NCBI GenBank assembly: GCA_023389855.1
Contig: JAEWDZ010000004.1
Coordinates: 186,001-250,000, forward strand
DNA length: 64,000 bases
Source of the DNA: Bacteroidota bacterium
GTDB taxonomy: Bacteria > Bacteroidota > Bacteroidia > Bacteroidales > Porphyromonadaceae
Direction: 5' to 3'
Of the stretch, positions 50,420-59,984 are shown in pieces; the stretch's first letter is position 1; each line of letters opens with the position of its first letter. The position numbers were made by a program, and so were the translations under genes. A model generated the notes under the pieces. It ran no database searches and was not told where the DNA came from. It saw only the letters and a list, made by a program, of their open reading frames with translations.

Positions 50420-50803
50420 TTACGTTTCTATCATTTTATTTCATTTTTTTTGGCTTTACATAAATGTTTTGTGTAAGCAGCTATCCGAAATTCGGTAAAG
50501 TGACTTTTCAGATAACGTTAATGCTGACATTTGTATCTGAAAATGCAGCCATCGTAGCAGCTCATTGGCAATTGTAGTTTAATATATGAAATGAGCCTTG
50601 TTTTTCACTATTCTTGCTCTATAACCTCAAAGAATACCGGCAACAACCTTTTTGTCGGATTTTTATAGAGAGTCCAAAATGATTGTAATCAGCACAAAAA
50701 TTATTATTAAATTTGCAAACTGAACGAAAAACTCAAATCAGAAATTAAGTATGCCTATTGGCATAAACATGCAATAAAACTCTAATAAATCAAATCATTA
50801 TTT
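50420..50803. other. Gap between obgE and the first secreted-protein gene
   Basis: No gene is seen in 384 bases. The right half has TTG (50683-50685) and TAAATTTG (50708-50715), 22 bases apart, a plausible promoter with a leader of about 80 bases for the LRR gene at 50804. Confidence 0.5.
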
Positions 50804-52936
50804 ATGAAAAAAAACATTACCCTATTGATGCCCTTGATACTATTATGGGCTTTTCCTTTAGCCGCTTGGAAGGCGTCCTCACAATTGATCTCAGAGGGAA
50901 ATGAAAACCTTATCAGAATGAAAACGACCCTCGAAAAAGGGAGTTCTTTTTCCTTGGGCATTGAGTCTGAAGATGGAATTACTCTGGAAGGTATAGAAGA
51001 AAAAGATGGATCTTACTATGTCACCGATCCTAATCATATCGTGTTGCATGGTACAATTCATTCATTAGAAGCAACCAACCTATCGCTAACTGAATTGATT
51101 ATAATACAGCCGACATTATCTCAACTCAATTGCAATGATAATCAACTCACTGCGTTAGATTTGAGTCATTGTCCTAATATAGCCATAGTAGATTGCTCGG
51201 TAAACGAACTCAAATCTTTAGACGTAAGTGGCTGCAAAAAACTGTGGACCTTATTCTGCCAGCAAAATAGGTTGACCTCTTTAGATGTCAGTCAGTCACC
51301 TGAACTAGCCATGCTATTTTGTTACGAAAATGAGATAACTTCGCTCAATATATCTAACTGTATAATGCTCAATTTTTTGAATTGTTATACTAACAAAATT
51401 ACGGAGTTAGATCTTTCTACATGTAAAAGCATTGCTAGATTATTCTGCCAAGAAAATCAACTGACGAAGATCGATCTATCCACAGCATCTAATCTGAAGG
51501 AGCTCAGCATAGATAAAAATATGATTAGTTGTATTGACGCAAGCAACTCGCCTAATCTCACTTATTTATCCTGCAACAACAATAAGATTTCATCAATCAA
51601 TATTACTGGGTGCAGTAAACTAAACAGAATCTTTTGTTTTGCAAATGATATTAATGCTCAAGCAGCTGCAGCAATAAGCAAAGCGCTACCGGACTGTTCA
51701 GGAGGAGCCCCTGGACGTTTCTATTTTGTCGATAAAAAGGAACTGAATGAAAAGAATACCATGACACAAGATCAGGCAGATCTGGTAAAAAAGAAGAACT
51801 GGCTTCTTTTTGATAACAATGGAGGAGGTCGCGCACTCGACTATATGGGCGAGAAAGCGACAGTAGAAGACAACTGCAAAGAAATGATACATTTTACCAT
51901 CGGTTCTGAGCGTACGACACTGTCTTTTTTCCCAATGGGCGACGGTTGCTGGATCGATCTAAATGCAAATGGCGTCAAAGACGATGGCGAAGCATTGAGT
52001 GCAGAAGAAGGAAGTCGACAAAATATTACCCTTGCCCAAGAAAGAAATCTTACGCTTTACGGTAAGAAAATTATAGAATTCCGTGTAGATGAACAGATGG
52101 ATATCACATCAATAGATGCATCAAAATGTACTTCATTAGAACTGATATGGGTAGTAAAGAACGACCTTTCCGAAGTCAAACTTCCTATTAATGAAGTGCT
52201 TGAGAACATCGATTTTTCAGAATGCAAGCTTTCTGGCGAATGGGATTTTTCTCCCTACACACATTTAGAAGAGATATTCATTCCAAGCAATAAAATCAGT
52301 GCCATTAAGTTGGGTAATCTGCCCTTGCTTCGCGTCCTTTCAATAGGAGAAAATAAAATATCTGCAATAGACCTCTCTGGGTGTCCTTCGCTTAAAGAGT
52401 TCTACTGCCCCAACAATAAAATAAGTTCACTTGACTGCTCTATGCTTTCTAATCTGGAAATCTTATCTGTTTTTCATAATCAAATTAAAAAAGATGCTAT
52501 GGAAAACCTGATCGATGGGTTCAATAGCAACGAACCAAAATCGATGTATAATCCCAAGAATTTCAATGTATTAGAAGTAAACGATGATGGCAAACCAACA
52601 GCTGAAGAAGGTAATGAAATAACAGAAGACCTGATCAAAAAAGCGATAGAAAAAAAATGGACTGTAAAAGGATGGAAAGTATCTGGTGGTTTGATCTCCT
52701 TAGGGACTAATTCTCCCAGTATTGCAGAAGAAAATAATAAAATCGATATTATGCCTACAAGCAATGGATGGAGAATTCTATGTAAGAAGAGTATTTCCAA
52801 TGAACCGATACTCCTCTACTCATTAAGAGGAGAATTTATAAATCGCTATGAGCAAGACTCAACTATTAATATAGAATATAACGATAGTAAAGCACTTCTC
52901 CGTATTGGAAAGGAGAGCTATATTCTTATCCATTGA
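50804..52936 (+). CDS. Secreted leucine-rich-repeat protein with a sorting-like C-terminus
   Basis: A 710-residue protein with a signal peptide (MKKNITLLMPLILLWAFPLA). Two blocks of about 21-residue LRRs (about 90-275 and 440-560) repeat the pattern L-NCNDNQLTALDLSHC, with regular cysteines. The segment from about 280 to 340 is a typical Porphyromonas-like connector (ALPDCSGGAPGRFYFVDKKE). The last 65 residues (PILLYSLRGEFINRYEQDST to ILIH) resemble a type IX sorting domain. Likely surface-exposed and involved in adhesion. Confidence 0.8.
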   Translation: MKKNITLLMPLILLWAFPLAAWKASSQLISEGNENLIRMKTTLEKGSSFSLGIESEDGITLEGIEEKDGSYYVTDPNHIVLHGTIHSLEATNLSLTELIIIQPTLSQLNCNDNQLTALDLSHCPNIAIVDCSVNELKSLDVSGCKKLWTLFCQQNRLTSLDVSQSPELAMLFCYENEITSLNISNCIMLNFLNCYTNKITELDLSTCKSIARLFCQENQLTKIDLSTASNLKELSIDKNMISCIDASNSPNLTYLSCNNNKISSINITGCSKLNRIFCFANDINAQAAAAISKALPDCSGGAPGRFYFVDKKELNEKNTMTQDQADLVKKKNWLLFDNNGGGRALDYMGEKATVEDNCKEMIHFTIGSERTTLSFFPMGDGCWIDLNANGVKDDGEALSAEEGSRQNITLAQERNLTLYGKKIIEFRVDEQMDITSIDASKCTSLELIWVVKNDLSEVKLPINEVLENIDFSECKLSGEWDFSPYTHLEEIFIPSNKISAIKLGNLPLLRVLSIGENKISAIDLSGCPSLKEFYCPNNKISSLDCSMLSNLEILSVFHNQIKKDAMENLIDGFNSNEPKSMYNPKNFNVLEVNDDGKPTAEEGNEITEDLIKKAIEKKWTVKGWKVSGGLISLGTNSPSIAEENNKIDIMPTSNGWRILCKKSISNEPILLYSLRGEFINRYEQDSTINIEYNDSKALLRIGKESYILIH

Positions 52937-52963
52937 GGCTATTCACACAAAGAAATAAAGGCA

Positions 52964-52999
52964 GAGAGCTCGTCCCTTTGATGGACGAGTTCTCTTTTT
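52964..52999 (+). terminator. Terminator of the LRR gene
   Basis: GAGAGCTCGTCC (52964-52975) and GGACGAGTTCTC (52983-52994) form a 12-bp stem with one G:U pair, followed by five T residues. Confidence 0.85.
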
Positions 53000-53230
53000 A
53001 ACATGAAAGACAGAACAAATAAGGGGATGTTTGAATCGTTCATTTTCCTTTTTATACCCCCCATATCAGAATATCTTATGATATATTTAATACACACGAC
53101 GCATAGGAGCAAGGGGATGAAATGTACATAAATTATAGCAAGTGGATTGCATCATACATTGCTCTATCATATAACAGTAAAATGCATAAGTGAGGTAATA
53201 GAAAAAATCCTGCTATGCTAAAATCTTAGC

Positions 53231-54802
53231 TTAATCTGTGCGTAAAAGCAAATATCCCTGGACTCTACGATCGTCAAAAGTCAGGCGCACAATCACCTGT
53301 TGCAAATTTTCGGGCATGGACATTGCGGTTTTGTCAACATAGTCTAATGACATTGCATTGATCATCTGACCATTTATACCATATACTTCGATATGTACAA
53401 GAGGTTCCACACTTTCTATACACAGAAGAGTGGAGCGAAAATGCATATGAACCGTTTTTAAGGGTTGAGACGGTTCATTGGTATTTGATATCATCGTTTT
53501 AGAAAGATAGGGAAATCCATTATTTTTTTCTTCTGAAATACGCCATACTGAAGAAAAATCCCACGTTTCAAAGGATTCCTTCGTTTTCATTTGCTCTAAA
53601 GTAAGATTGTTGCAATTTTCCTCGCTCGAGTTGAAACCGCCGACAGCCTTATCTACACCTTGTATATCACTACACCAATATGCATATTCCATAGAACCTC
53701 CCGACATAGCTCCTGCAAAACCTCCTGATAGAGAAGGATTTTGAACCGTCACTTTTCCTGCAGAGTAGCATCGTTTGATGACTGACGCAGAATAAGAGAT
53801 ATATCCTGCCAAACCTCCTACATGTTCATCTCCGTATACGGCACTATGCGCATAGCAATCTGATATGGGTGTTTCTTCGTTTATACCGATTAAACCTCCT
53901 ATATATAGCCCACCTTTTACCGACTTATTGGCAGCAAAACTTTCGGAAATAATTGCTTGGCTAGCCAGTCCTATTAAGCCTCCAACACGAGATCCTCCAG
54001 TAACTTCTGAGGTAGATCCGCATTTGCTTACTGTACCTCTTTTCAAATATCCCACTAATCCTCCAATATACCTGGTATCTATATTCTCGTCAAGGGAACA
54101 TTGAATATTACCAGCCGTATGGCATTTCTCGAGCAAGCCCTCTGCCCATCCAACTAAACCACCGACATAATCTCTGTCTTGAATCTCTACTTCTGCCGAT
54201 GAGTTAACTATTTTTCCCGAGGCTTCATAGCCGACAAGACCTCCGATATAAAAATCATCTCCCTGCAAGAAGCTTGCTCTGACATGACAATTATCTATCG
54301 TAGCTTCATACATGTAGGCCACAAGTATACCCATATTTTCTAAAGCCCGTACGGCAGCTCCTTCAACAAGAAGATTCTTTACAACCCCTTCATACAAATA
54401 GCCAAATAAGCCTTGATAGGTATACTCTTTTCGGTCTATATACAAACCTTTTATGGAGTGATTATTTCCATCGTATATACCGGAGAAACCTCTTTTTTCG
54501 CTTCCGACAGATGTCTTTATGTAACCTCCTATGGGTATCCATCCCATATTTTCATTGTATCCCTTTAGAGGCGACAAATCAATATCCTTTGTTTGTATGA
54601 AGTATACGCCAGTCAACGATTCTCCACCATTTACCATTTTGGCAATCCATACAAGTTCTTCCAATGAAGATATTTCTAAAGGAGAGTCAATAGATCCTTC
54701 TCCCTTGGGAACCTTGGCAATAGAGTAATATAGCTCACTGCTTTCTTCTCCTCTAGCATTGAAAATCGTTATCAATAGAAGTAAAAGTAATATTCTTTTC
54801 AT
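53231..54802 (-). CDS. Secreted GLUG-repeat protein with a sorting-like C-terminus
   Basis: A 523-residue protein with a signal peptide (MKRILLLLLLITIFNARG). From about 110 to 380 it has tandem GLUG-type repeats (YIGGLVGY, YVGGLVGWAEG, RVGGLIGLASQ, HVGGLAGYI) that form beta structure. The C-terminal part (VHIEVYGINGQMINA to GYLLLRTD) resembles a type IX sorting domain. Its start overlaps the next gene upstream by ATGA, so the two are one operon. Probably surface-located; ligand unknown. Confidence 0.78.
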   Translation of the reverse strand: MKRILLLLLLITIFNARGEESSELYYSIAKVPKGEGSIDSPLEISSLEELVWIAKMVNGGESLTGVYFIQTKDIDLSPLKGYNENMGWIPIGGYIKTSVGSEKRGFSGIYDGNNHSIKGLYIDRKEYTYQGLFGYLYEGVVKNLLVEGAAVRALENMGILVAYMYEATIDNCHVRASFLQGDDFYIGGLVGYEASGKIVNSSAEVEIQDRDYVGGLVGWAEGLLEKCHTAGNIQCSLDENIDTRYIGGLVGYLKRGTVSKCGSTSEVTGGSRVGGLIGLASQAIISESFAANKSVKGGLYIGGLIGINEETPISDCYAHSAVYGDEHVGGLAGYISYSASVIKRCYSAGKVTVQNPSLSGGFAGAMSGGSMEYAYWCSDIQGVDKAVGGFNSSEENCNNLTLEQMKTKESFETWDFSSVWRISEEKNNGFPYLSKTMISNTNEPSQPLKTVHMHFRSTLLCIESVEPLVHIEVYGINGQMINAMSLDYVDKTAMSMPENLQQVIVRLTFDDRRVQGYLLLRTD

Positions 54803-56025
54803 AGGGCTATTATTTTTTTATAGTGAGTACCATCTGTTATTATATAGGTCGTATGGTCTTTGCATATATGGTCAAAAGAAAAGTCAGCCTCCTTATCCAA
54901 TAATATAGATGCAATCAACTCTCCTTTGAGTGTATATAAAGATACTTTTGTTTTATCTGCACTCTTTCCTTTAATCGCATTAGACTCTCTATCGTAGAAA
55001 ACAAAAAAAGACTGTTTTGTAATGCTTTCTCTCTCTTCCGTTCTCATCGGGATTACTTTTACAGATATATTTTCTAATACCCTTAATTGTAAAGAATTAT
55101 CCCTATAAGGGCCAAAATCATCTGTAATCTTTTCGCCATTAATCTCCCAATAATCGACATCCACCTTGCCATTAGGATTATCCATAGGAGCAACTTCGAA
55201 TATCACGATATCTCCTGGATCGACAGTTGACCCAGAATCAATAAAAGGAGTCCCCGATAACATTTTATTTTTACAGCGTAAAATAGCGTTTTGGGGTTGC
55301 TCGAACAATACCGTATATAGATCTCCTTCTTTATAAAATGTTACACTTAAATCAAAGTTTTCTGGTAGATTTTGCTTGTAAAAAACATCAGGTCTTTGCG
55401 CAACTTCATACCCATTTAATCTCCATATTAATATTTGGTATCCCTCTTTTAAGACCGGTTCAAAATATATCGCTGCATTCTCTGGTAACAAATATGTATT
55501 TCCGTCCTGTTCTGGTAATACCTCATACCCATAGTCATCCGCTTCTTCTATCCACACATGTTTTTCTTTACAGCCCTCTCCGATTGTCTTAAATACTGCA
55601 GGAATTAGTTTTCGAGTATCAACAACTATTTCTTGTATTTCCTGTGTTGGTTGCATTAGAAAGGCGTTTTCATCGTAATGTTTAGGGAGTACTTCGAAAT
55701 CCCCTTCGATATTCTTGATAGACCAAAAATAATTAATAGTACCCTCCTCTGGAATAGCTTTAAACAGGATGAACTCTCCGTCGGGGACTCTGTAGGTAAT
55801 TCCGTCTTTTTCAGGAGAAATTTCTTGAATTTCTTTTTTATTTTCATCGGATAAATACACCTTTTTCTGCACTGCATACCCTGAAGAGCAACGAAAAATA
55901 AGATCCTTCGTTGCAGGGGTCTTACTCTTGTCAGATGAAGCTGATATTTCTCCATTAATTGGTTGGATGACTGTTATCCATAAAAATAAAATCGATAAAA
56001 AAGTGGTAATGTTACGAACTCTCAT
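54799..56025 (-). CDS. Secreted repeat protein, InlB-like, with a sorting-like C-terminus
   Basis: A 408-residue protein with signal peptide ITTFLSILFLWITVIQPI. Three or so similar beta modules (YWEINGEKI, FWSIKNIEGD, IWRLNGYEV preceded by EGY/EGT) resemble InlB/bacterial Ig-like repeats of gram-negative anaerobes. The last 55 residues (KVSLYTLKGELIASILLDKE) look like a sorting domain. First gene of a two-gene minus-strand operon with the GLUG protein. Confidence 0.68.
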   Translation of the reverse strand: MRVRNITTFLSILFLWITVIQPINGEISASSDKSKTPATKDLIFRCSSGYAVQKKVYLSDENKKEIQEISPEKDGITYRVPDGEFILFKAIPEEGTINYFWSIKNIEGDFEVLPKHYDENAFLMQPTQEIQEIVVDTRKLIPAVFKTIGEGCKEKHVWIEEADDYGYEVLPEQDGNTYLLPENAAIYFEPVLKEGYQILIWRLNGYEVAQRPDVFYKQNLPENFDLSVTFYKEGDLYTVLFEQPQNAILRCKNKMLSGTPFIDSGSTVDPGDIVIFEVAPMDNPNGKVDVDYWEINGEKITDDFGPYRDNSLQLRVLENISVKVIPMRTEERESITKQSFFVFYDRESNAIKGKSADKTKVSLYTLKGELIASILLDKEADFSFDHICKDHTTYIITDGTHYKKIIAL

Positions 56026-56545
56026 ATTTTTTCTAATAAGTTATTTTTTCTTCGTATAACTCCTTCCCAATATATAGAATGGGTGGAGATTGATGAACTC
56101 ATCCATGTATCTTCTTATAATAAGTAGAGATAGACTTTATTTACATACAGTAATGATATGTAAAGATGCATCTCAAATTTTGTTTTCTATTACTATTCAA
56201 AGCTCCTGTATATTGGCTAGAAAGGGTCTATTTGGACATGACAAATATAGTAATAAAAAAGATAATGTTACACATGCATTTGAAATTTATCCAATCTTTG
56301 TAAAGATATAAGCAAGCATTGATTCAATATCAAAAATAATCTCTATCTTTGCCAAAGATCAATACCATGCGATGATGTAATTCAATGTTGAAAGGCAATA
56401 TATTTACTGGGATTCGTATACTCCAGACCTAAAATCGCCTAAAAAACAGTGAACCATTGATCACACAAGACAATTTTATAGCATACAACAAGAATACGGT
56501 AACAAAACTAACAAAGAAAATATCAGCTATCTTAATTCGGTCAAT
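56026..56545. other. Divergent intergenic region between secreted-protein genes
   Basis: 520 bases without a supported gene; a 73-codon frame at 56090-56311 has no sign of being real. TTG (56319-56321) and TATCTTTG (56344-56351), 22 bases apart, make a plausible plus-strand promoter, leaving a leader of about 190 bases before the gene at 56546. No clear minus-strand promoter. Confidence 0.45.
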
Positions 56546-58162
56546 ATGAAAAAGTTCTTTTTATTTCTTTCCTGTATTGTAGGAGTTATCCAGTTTGCGT
56601 CCGCACAAACTATTGAGAATGGAGTATTAAGTGGGTGCAATAGCGTTAGCGGTGAATATATCATCCCCGACGAAGTGGTAGAAATAGCCGATTATGCTTT
56701 TGCATTTGGCAATGTAACAAAAGTTATTTTCAATTCTAATACTACGAAAGTTGGAAATCTTGCTTTTGCGTACTGTCCCAAACTACAAGAAGTGATTTTC
56801 CCAGAAACTTGCAAAATAGAAAGTTTTGGTCAAGAATGTTTCTCGAATTGTGAGATGCTTAAAATCTTCCATTTTCCTAAAAGTGTGAAAAAAATTGGAG
56901 ATAATTTCTTCTTTCTATGCAAAAGCCTTTCTGATATTATTTTACCAGATAATTTGGATACTATCCCTAAACACATGTTTCAAAGTTGTGAATCTTTACG
57001 GGAGATTAGCCTTCCAATATCATTGAACGTTATCAGCAATAATGCCTTTGCAGGATGCAAAAACTTAGATGAAATAAATATTCCTTCCGTGGACTCTATT
57101 GCAACAAAAGCATTTATCGGATGTGAAGCTTTGAAATATATCGACTTTCCCGATAATCTAAGAGCTATAGCAGATAGCGCATTCATGCGTTGCGAAAGAA
57201 TAAAAAGTTTGTCTCTACCGAAAAGTTTAAAATATGTAGGAGCTCGCATTACAAGAAAATGCTATAAACTGGAAAAATTTATAGTAGACAAAAATAACCC
57301 ATATTTCATCGATCTAGACGGAGTCCTTTACTCCAAAGACAAAAGTGTTTTGTATGAATGTCCCGCAGCATACAAGAACGATAGCTTTGTGATTCCTAAC
57401 GAAGTTAAAACCCTATATCCTGGCTGCTTTTTTGAATGTGATTTCATAAAAGAAGTAACAATTCCCCAAACAATCGAGAAAATAGGCGTTCAATCGCTCT
57501 GCAATAACGGAATGCAGCGTTTTATATTCAATGGGAATGATATATATCAGTTAATTGACGAAGGGCTTTTTTGTATGAAAGGTCAGCTTCCAATTCAACT
57601 ACTTGCCTACCCATCTAAAGGAGAAAAAGAAAAATTTCGTATACCAGATACAGCATCTGAAATAGCTTCTTATGCACTTGTCGGTAATAATCATTTAAAA
57701 GAAATCTTCATTCCTACGAGTATAGAACTTCTAGATACCTGCGCCATTATGGACATGGATCATTTAACCGATATTTTTATAGCAAAAAATACACCTCCTA
57801 CAACACGAGAAGGGAATTTCTCAGGTATTAGACAACCCGACGTTAAATGTCATATCCCGAAATCCTCTATGGAGAAGTATATTGTAGACGGACTATGGCA
57901 ATATTTCTCACTGTACGAAGATGAAAAAGTAGTCGAGAGCGCTAATACCATCGACAAGCTTTCTTCAATCATATATATGAGTCCGTCAGATAAGCTATAC
58001 ATAGCTCATCCAACTCATGTTTTAATCTTCGACTCCTCAGGTCATAAAGTTTTCTCCAATAAAGCCACTCGATCTGGAGAAGTAATCGACCTTTCGTTTT
58101 TACCTCATGGTGTCTATATTGCAGTTGACAACAGAGGAACCCGATACAGATTCATTCGATAA
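56546..58162 (+). CDS. BspA-type LRR surface protein with a sorting-like C-terminus
   Basis: A 538-residue protein with signal peptide (FFLFLSCIVGVIQFASAQ). From about 30 to 400 it has BspA-like (LRR_5) repeats: VVEIADYAFAFGNVTKVIF, ALKYIDFPDNLRAIADSAFM, HLKEIFIPTSIELLDTCAIM. The C-terminal 60 residues (VLIFDSSGHKVFSN to HGVYIAVDNRG) are a good match to type IX sorting domains. BspA-like proteins bind host fibronectin and other cells in related species. Confidence 0.82.
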   Translation: MKKFFLFLSCIVGVIQFASAQTIENGVLSGCNSVSGEYIIPDEVVEIADYAFAFGNVTKVIFNSNTTKVGNLAFAYCPKLQEVIFPETCKIESFGQECFSNCEMLKIFHFPKSVKKIGDNFFFLCKSLSDIILPDNLDTIPKHMFQSCESLREISLPISLNVISNNAFAGCKNLDEINIPSVDSIATKAFIGCEALKYIDFPDNLRAIADSAFMRCERIKSLSLPKSLKYVGARITRKCYKLEKFIVDKNNPYFIDLDGVLYSKDKSVLYECPAAYKNDSFVIPNEVKTLYPGCFFECDFIKEVTIPQTIEKIGVQSLCNNGMQRFIFNGNDIYQLIDEGLFCMKGQLPIQLLAYPSKGEKEKFRIPDTASEIASYALVGNNHLKEIFIPTSIELLDTCAIMDMDHLTDIFIAKNTPPTTREGNFSGIRQPDVKCHIPKSSMEKYIVDGLWQYFSLYEDEKVVESANTIDKLSSIIYMSPSDKLYIAHPTHVLIFDSSGHKVFSNKATRSGEVIDLSFLPHGVYIAVDNRGTRYRFIR

Positions 58163-58253
58163 GAGAGTTCTGCGATGAAGTAATTCTATTTTATTGTGGA
58201 GAAATAGAGAAAAAACTGCTGGCGAGTCAATTCAAATCTATCTAAAACAAACA

Positions 58254-59537
58254 ATGAATACCAAACAACGTCTTCTTTTAGTAATATACTTTACTTTAGG
58301 CTTATCTTTAGGAGCGACAGCCCATAATAGTGATAGTTCCGTTTTTATTGTTGCAAATCCCTTATTGCAATTAGCGGAGTATAATGTCGGAGAGATAAAC
58401 CAATTCGACAAAAAACTAATTCCTGAAAACGATGGAGCACGCTTTTATCAATTCGGACGAAATATTGCTTTTAGTTACGATGAGTCACTCGCTATGAGTA
58501 CAGAGCGAGTAGATGGCAACGACGAAAAAGTATGGAGTCATATTTTCTTCAAACGGGATGAATCGGGGAATTACTTTTGGCGAACAGACAGTAAAAAGGG
58601 AGACACACACACTTCCGAAATAGCTCTTGCGACAGATGCCCCTTCGGAGTATAAAGGAAAAAACAATGGAGACCCTTGTCCTCCAGGGTGGCATATACCC
58701 ACAGTATATGAGGCAAATGCTTTTTTTCCGTCAAATTTTGAAGTTGGCTCCTTCGCTGGCGATGGCAAAAAATACCTATCGATAGCGGAAAGAATTTCTA
58801 TCTATGGAGAGGAAAAAGAATATGAAGCCGACTATTTTGCGGCAAAAATAAACGTATTGTATGGAATAAAGTTTAAAGGTAACGGCAATAAACTACTAAC
58901 TGCCTATAAATGGAGTTGGCTATCAGGTAGAGGCCTTGAAATAAAATCTCGTCTTTTAGGTGAAAGTAAGCAAGAAATTACTATTGAAGAAATTGCCAAT
59001 GAGTCTGATTTCTGGGGGCAAGACAATGAACATGATGTTGTTCGTTTTATTCCTGCTACCGGATATATTGGTGGATACTATGCTTCAGCCCAAAATCGTG
59101 GTAATGAATTCTATTTAATGTTAAACGAACCTGCGATATCTCCAAACTATTACTATAGTGTATGGGGATATCCTTATGATGCATATACAGAAGAAGGTGG
59201 AATATCATATGGATCTGACTTTACAGGACGCATTACAGCTGTGTCAATCCGATGTAGCTGTGACAATAACATTTCTCCAGAAGCCGTTTCAGGCGATTGG
59301 AATAATCCGAAATGGAGCATTTCGATTAACCATTCGTCAGGTTATATTGACATTTTAAACGCAAAAGCAGGGAGTTCAGTTCAAATTTTCAATGTTAAGG
59401 GACTCCTTATATATAATGGCAACATTCATCAAGATGGAAGTGCTCACTGCGACATAGGCTCTTTGGCTGAGGGTAGCTACTTTATTAGGATTGAGAATGA
59501 ATGCAGAAAAATCATTGTTTCGAATTCGCAAAGGTGA
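58254..59537 (+). CDS. Secreted FISUMP-domain protein with a sorting-like C-terminus
   Basis: From the ATG at 58254 the product is 427 residues with signal peptide (LLLVIYFTLGLSLGATA). The motif GDPCPPGWHIPT (near 143-154) marks the FISUMP domain, seen in surface proteins of Bacteroidetes and Fibrobacter. The C-terminus (SVQIFNVKGLLIYN to GSYFIRIEN) resembles a type IX sorting domain. A stranded second C-terminal domain in another frame follows the stop. Confidence 0.8.
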   Translation: MNTKQRLLLVIYFTLGLSLGATAHNSDSSVFIVANPLLQLAEYNVGEINQFDKKLIPENDGARFYQFGRNIAFSYDESLAMSTERVDGNDEKVWSHIFFKRDESGNYFWRTDSKKGDTHTSEIALATDAPSEYKGKNNGDPCPPGWHIPTVYEANAFFPSNFEVGSFAGDGKKYLSIAERISIYGEEKEYEADYFAAKINVLYGIKFKGNGNKLLTAYKWSWLSGRGLEIKSRLLGESKQEITIEEIANESDFWGQDNEHDVVRFIPATGYIGGYYASAQNRGNEFYLMLNEPAISPNYYYSVWGYPYDAYTEEGGISYGSDFTGRITAVSIRCSCDNNISPEAVSGDWNNPKWSISINHSSGYIDILNAKAGSSVQIFNVKGLLIYNGNIHQDGSAHCDIGSLAEGSYFIRIENECRKIIVSNSQR

Positions 59538-59640
59538 GAGCACTGTTATATCGCTTAAAGGATTACCTCAAGGATATTACAACGTTTCAGTCTTACTAGA
59601 AGGAAATCAAGAGAAAAGGATGACCTTACATAAATCATAG
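59494..59640 (+). pseudogene. Stranded C-terminal sorting-domain fragment
   Basis: In the +1 frame relative to the gene above, sequence from about 59524 to the TAG at 59640 encodes KGLPQGYYNVSVLLEGNQ and then EKRMTLHKS, a clear type IX-like C-terminal end. It has no gene body of its own; the frame is open only from about 59494. It looks like the leftover tail of a protein whose body was replaced. Confidence 0.6.
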
Positions 59641-59984
59641 TTTTTTTTCTTAGTTCAAGATAGTAGAACAGAAAAGGTGGCTTGAGTCACCTTTTCTATT
59701 TTCAGAAGAAAAGAATGATATCTTTTTCTAAACCGAGTGATACAGATTTTTTTCTTTTTTATAGCGATTCGTGTTAAACGATTATTTTGATATGTGTCGC
59801 TTGCTATTCGATAAAGATTTAGTAATTTTGCAGGAGAGAAAGAGGCTTTCGTAATGGTTAAAGACAAGCAACATCGAAAATTCAGATAGCTGCAAAAACG
59901 AGAGCTAATATAGGAGCTAATACGCGTATATTCCTTTGTTTACTTTTTGATAATAAATAAAGATATCAATCATCCAAATTTGCT
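59641..59984. other. Gap before pyrG with terminator and promoter
   Basis: AGAAAAGGTG (59670-59679) and CACCTTTTCT (59688-59697) make a 10-bp terminator stem for the upstream secreted-protein gene. TTG (59801-59803), 19 bases, TAATTTTG (59823-59830) is the likely pyrG promoter, giving a leader of about 150 bases. No gene seen. Confidence 0.65.

Noticed and set aside
56090..56311. 73-codon plus-strand frame
   Set aside because: Lies in an AT-rich divergent gap without a start context or family match.
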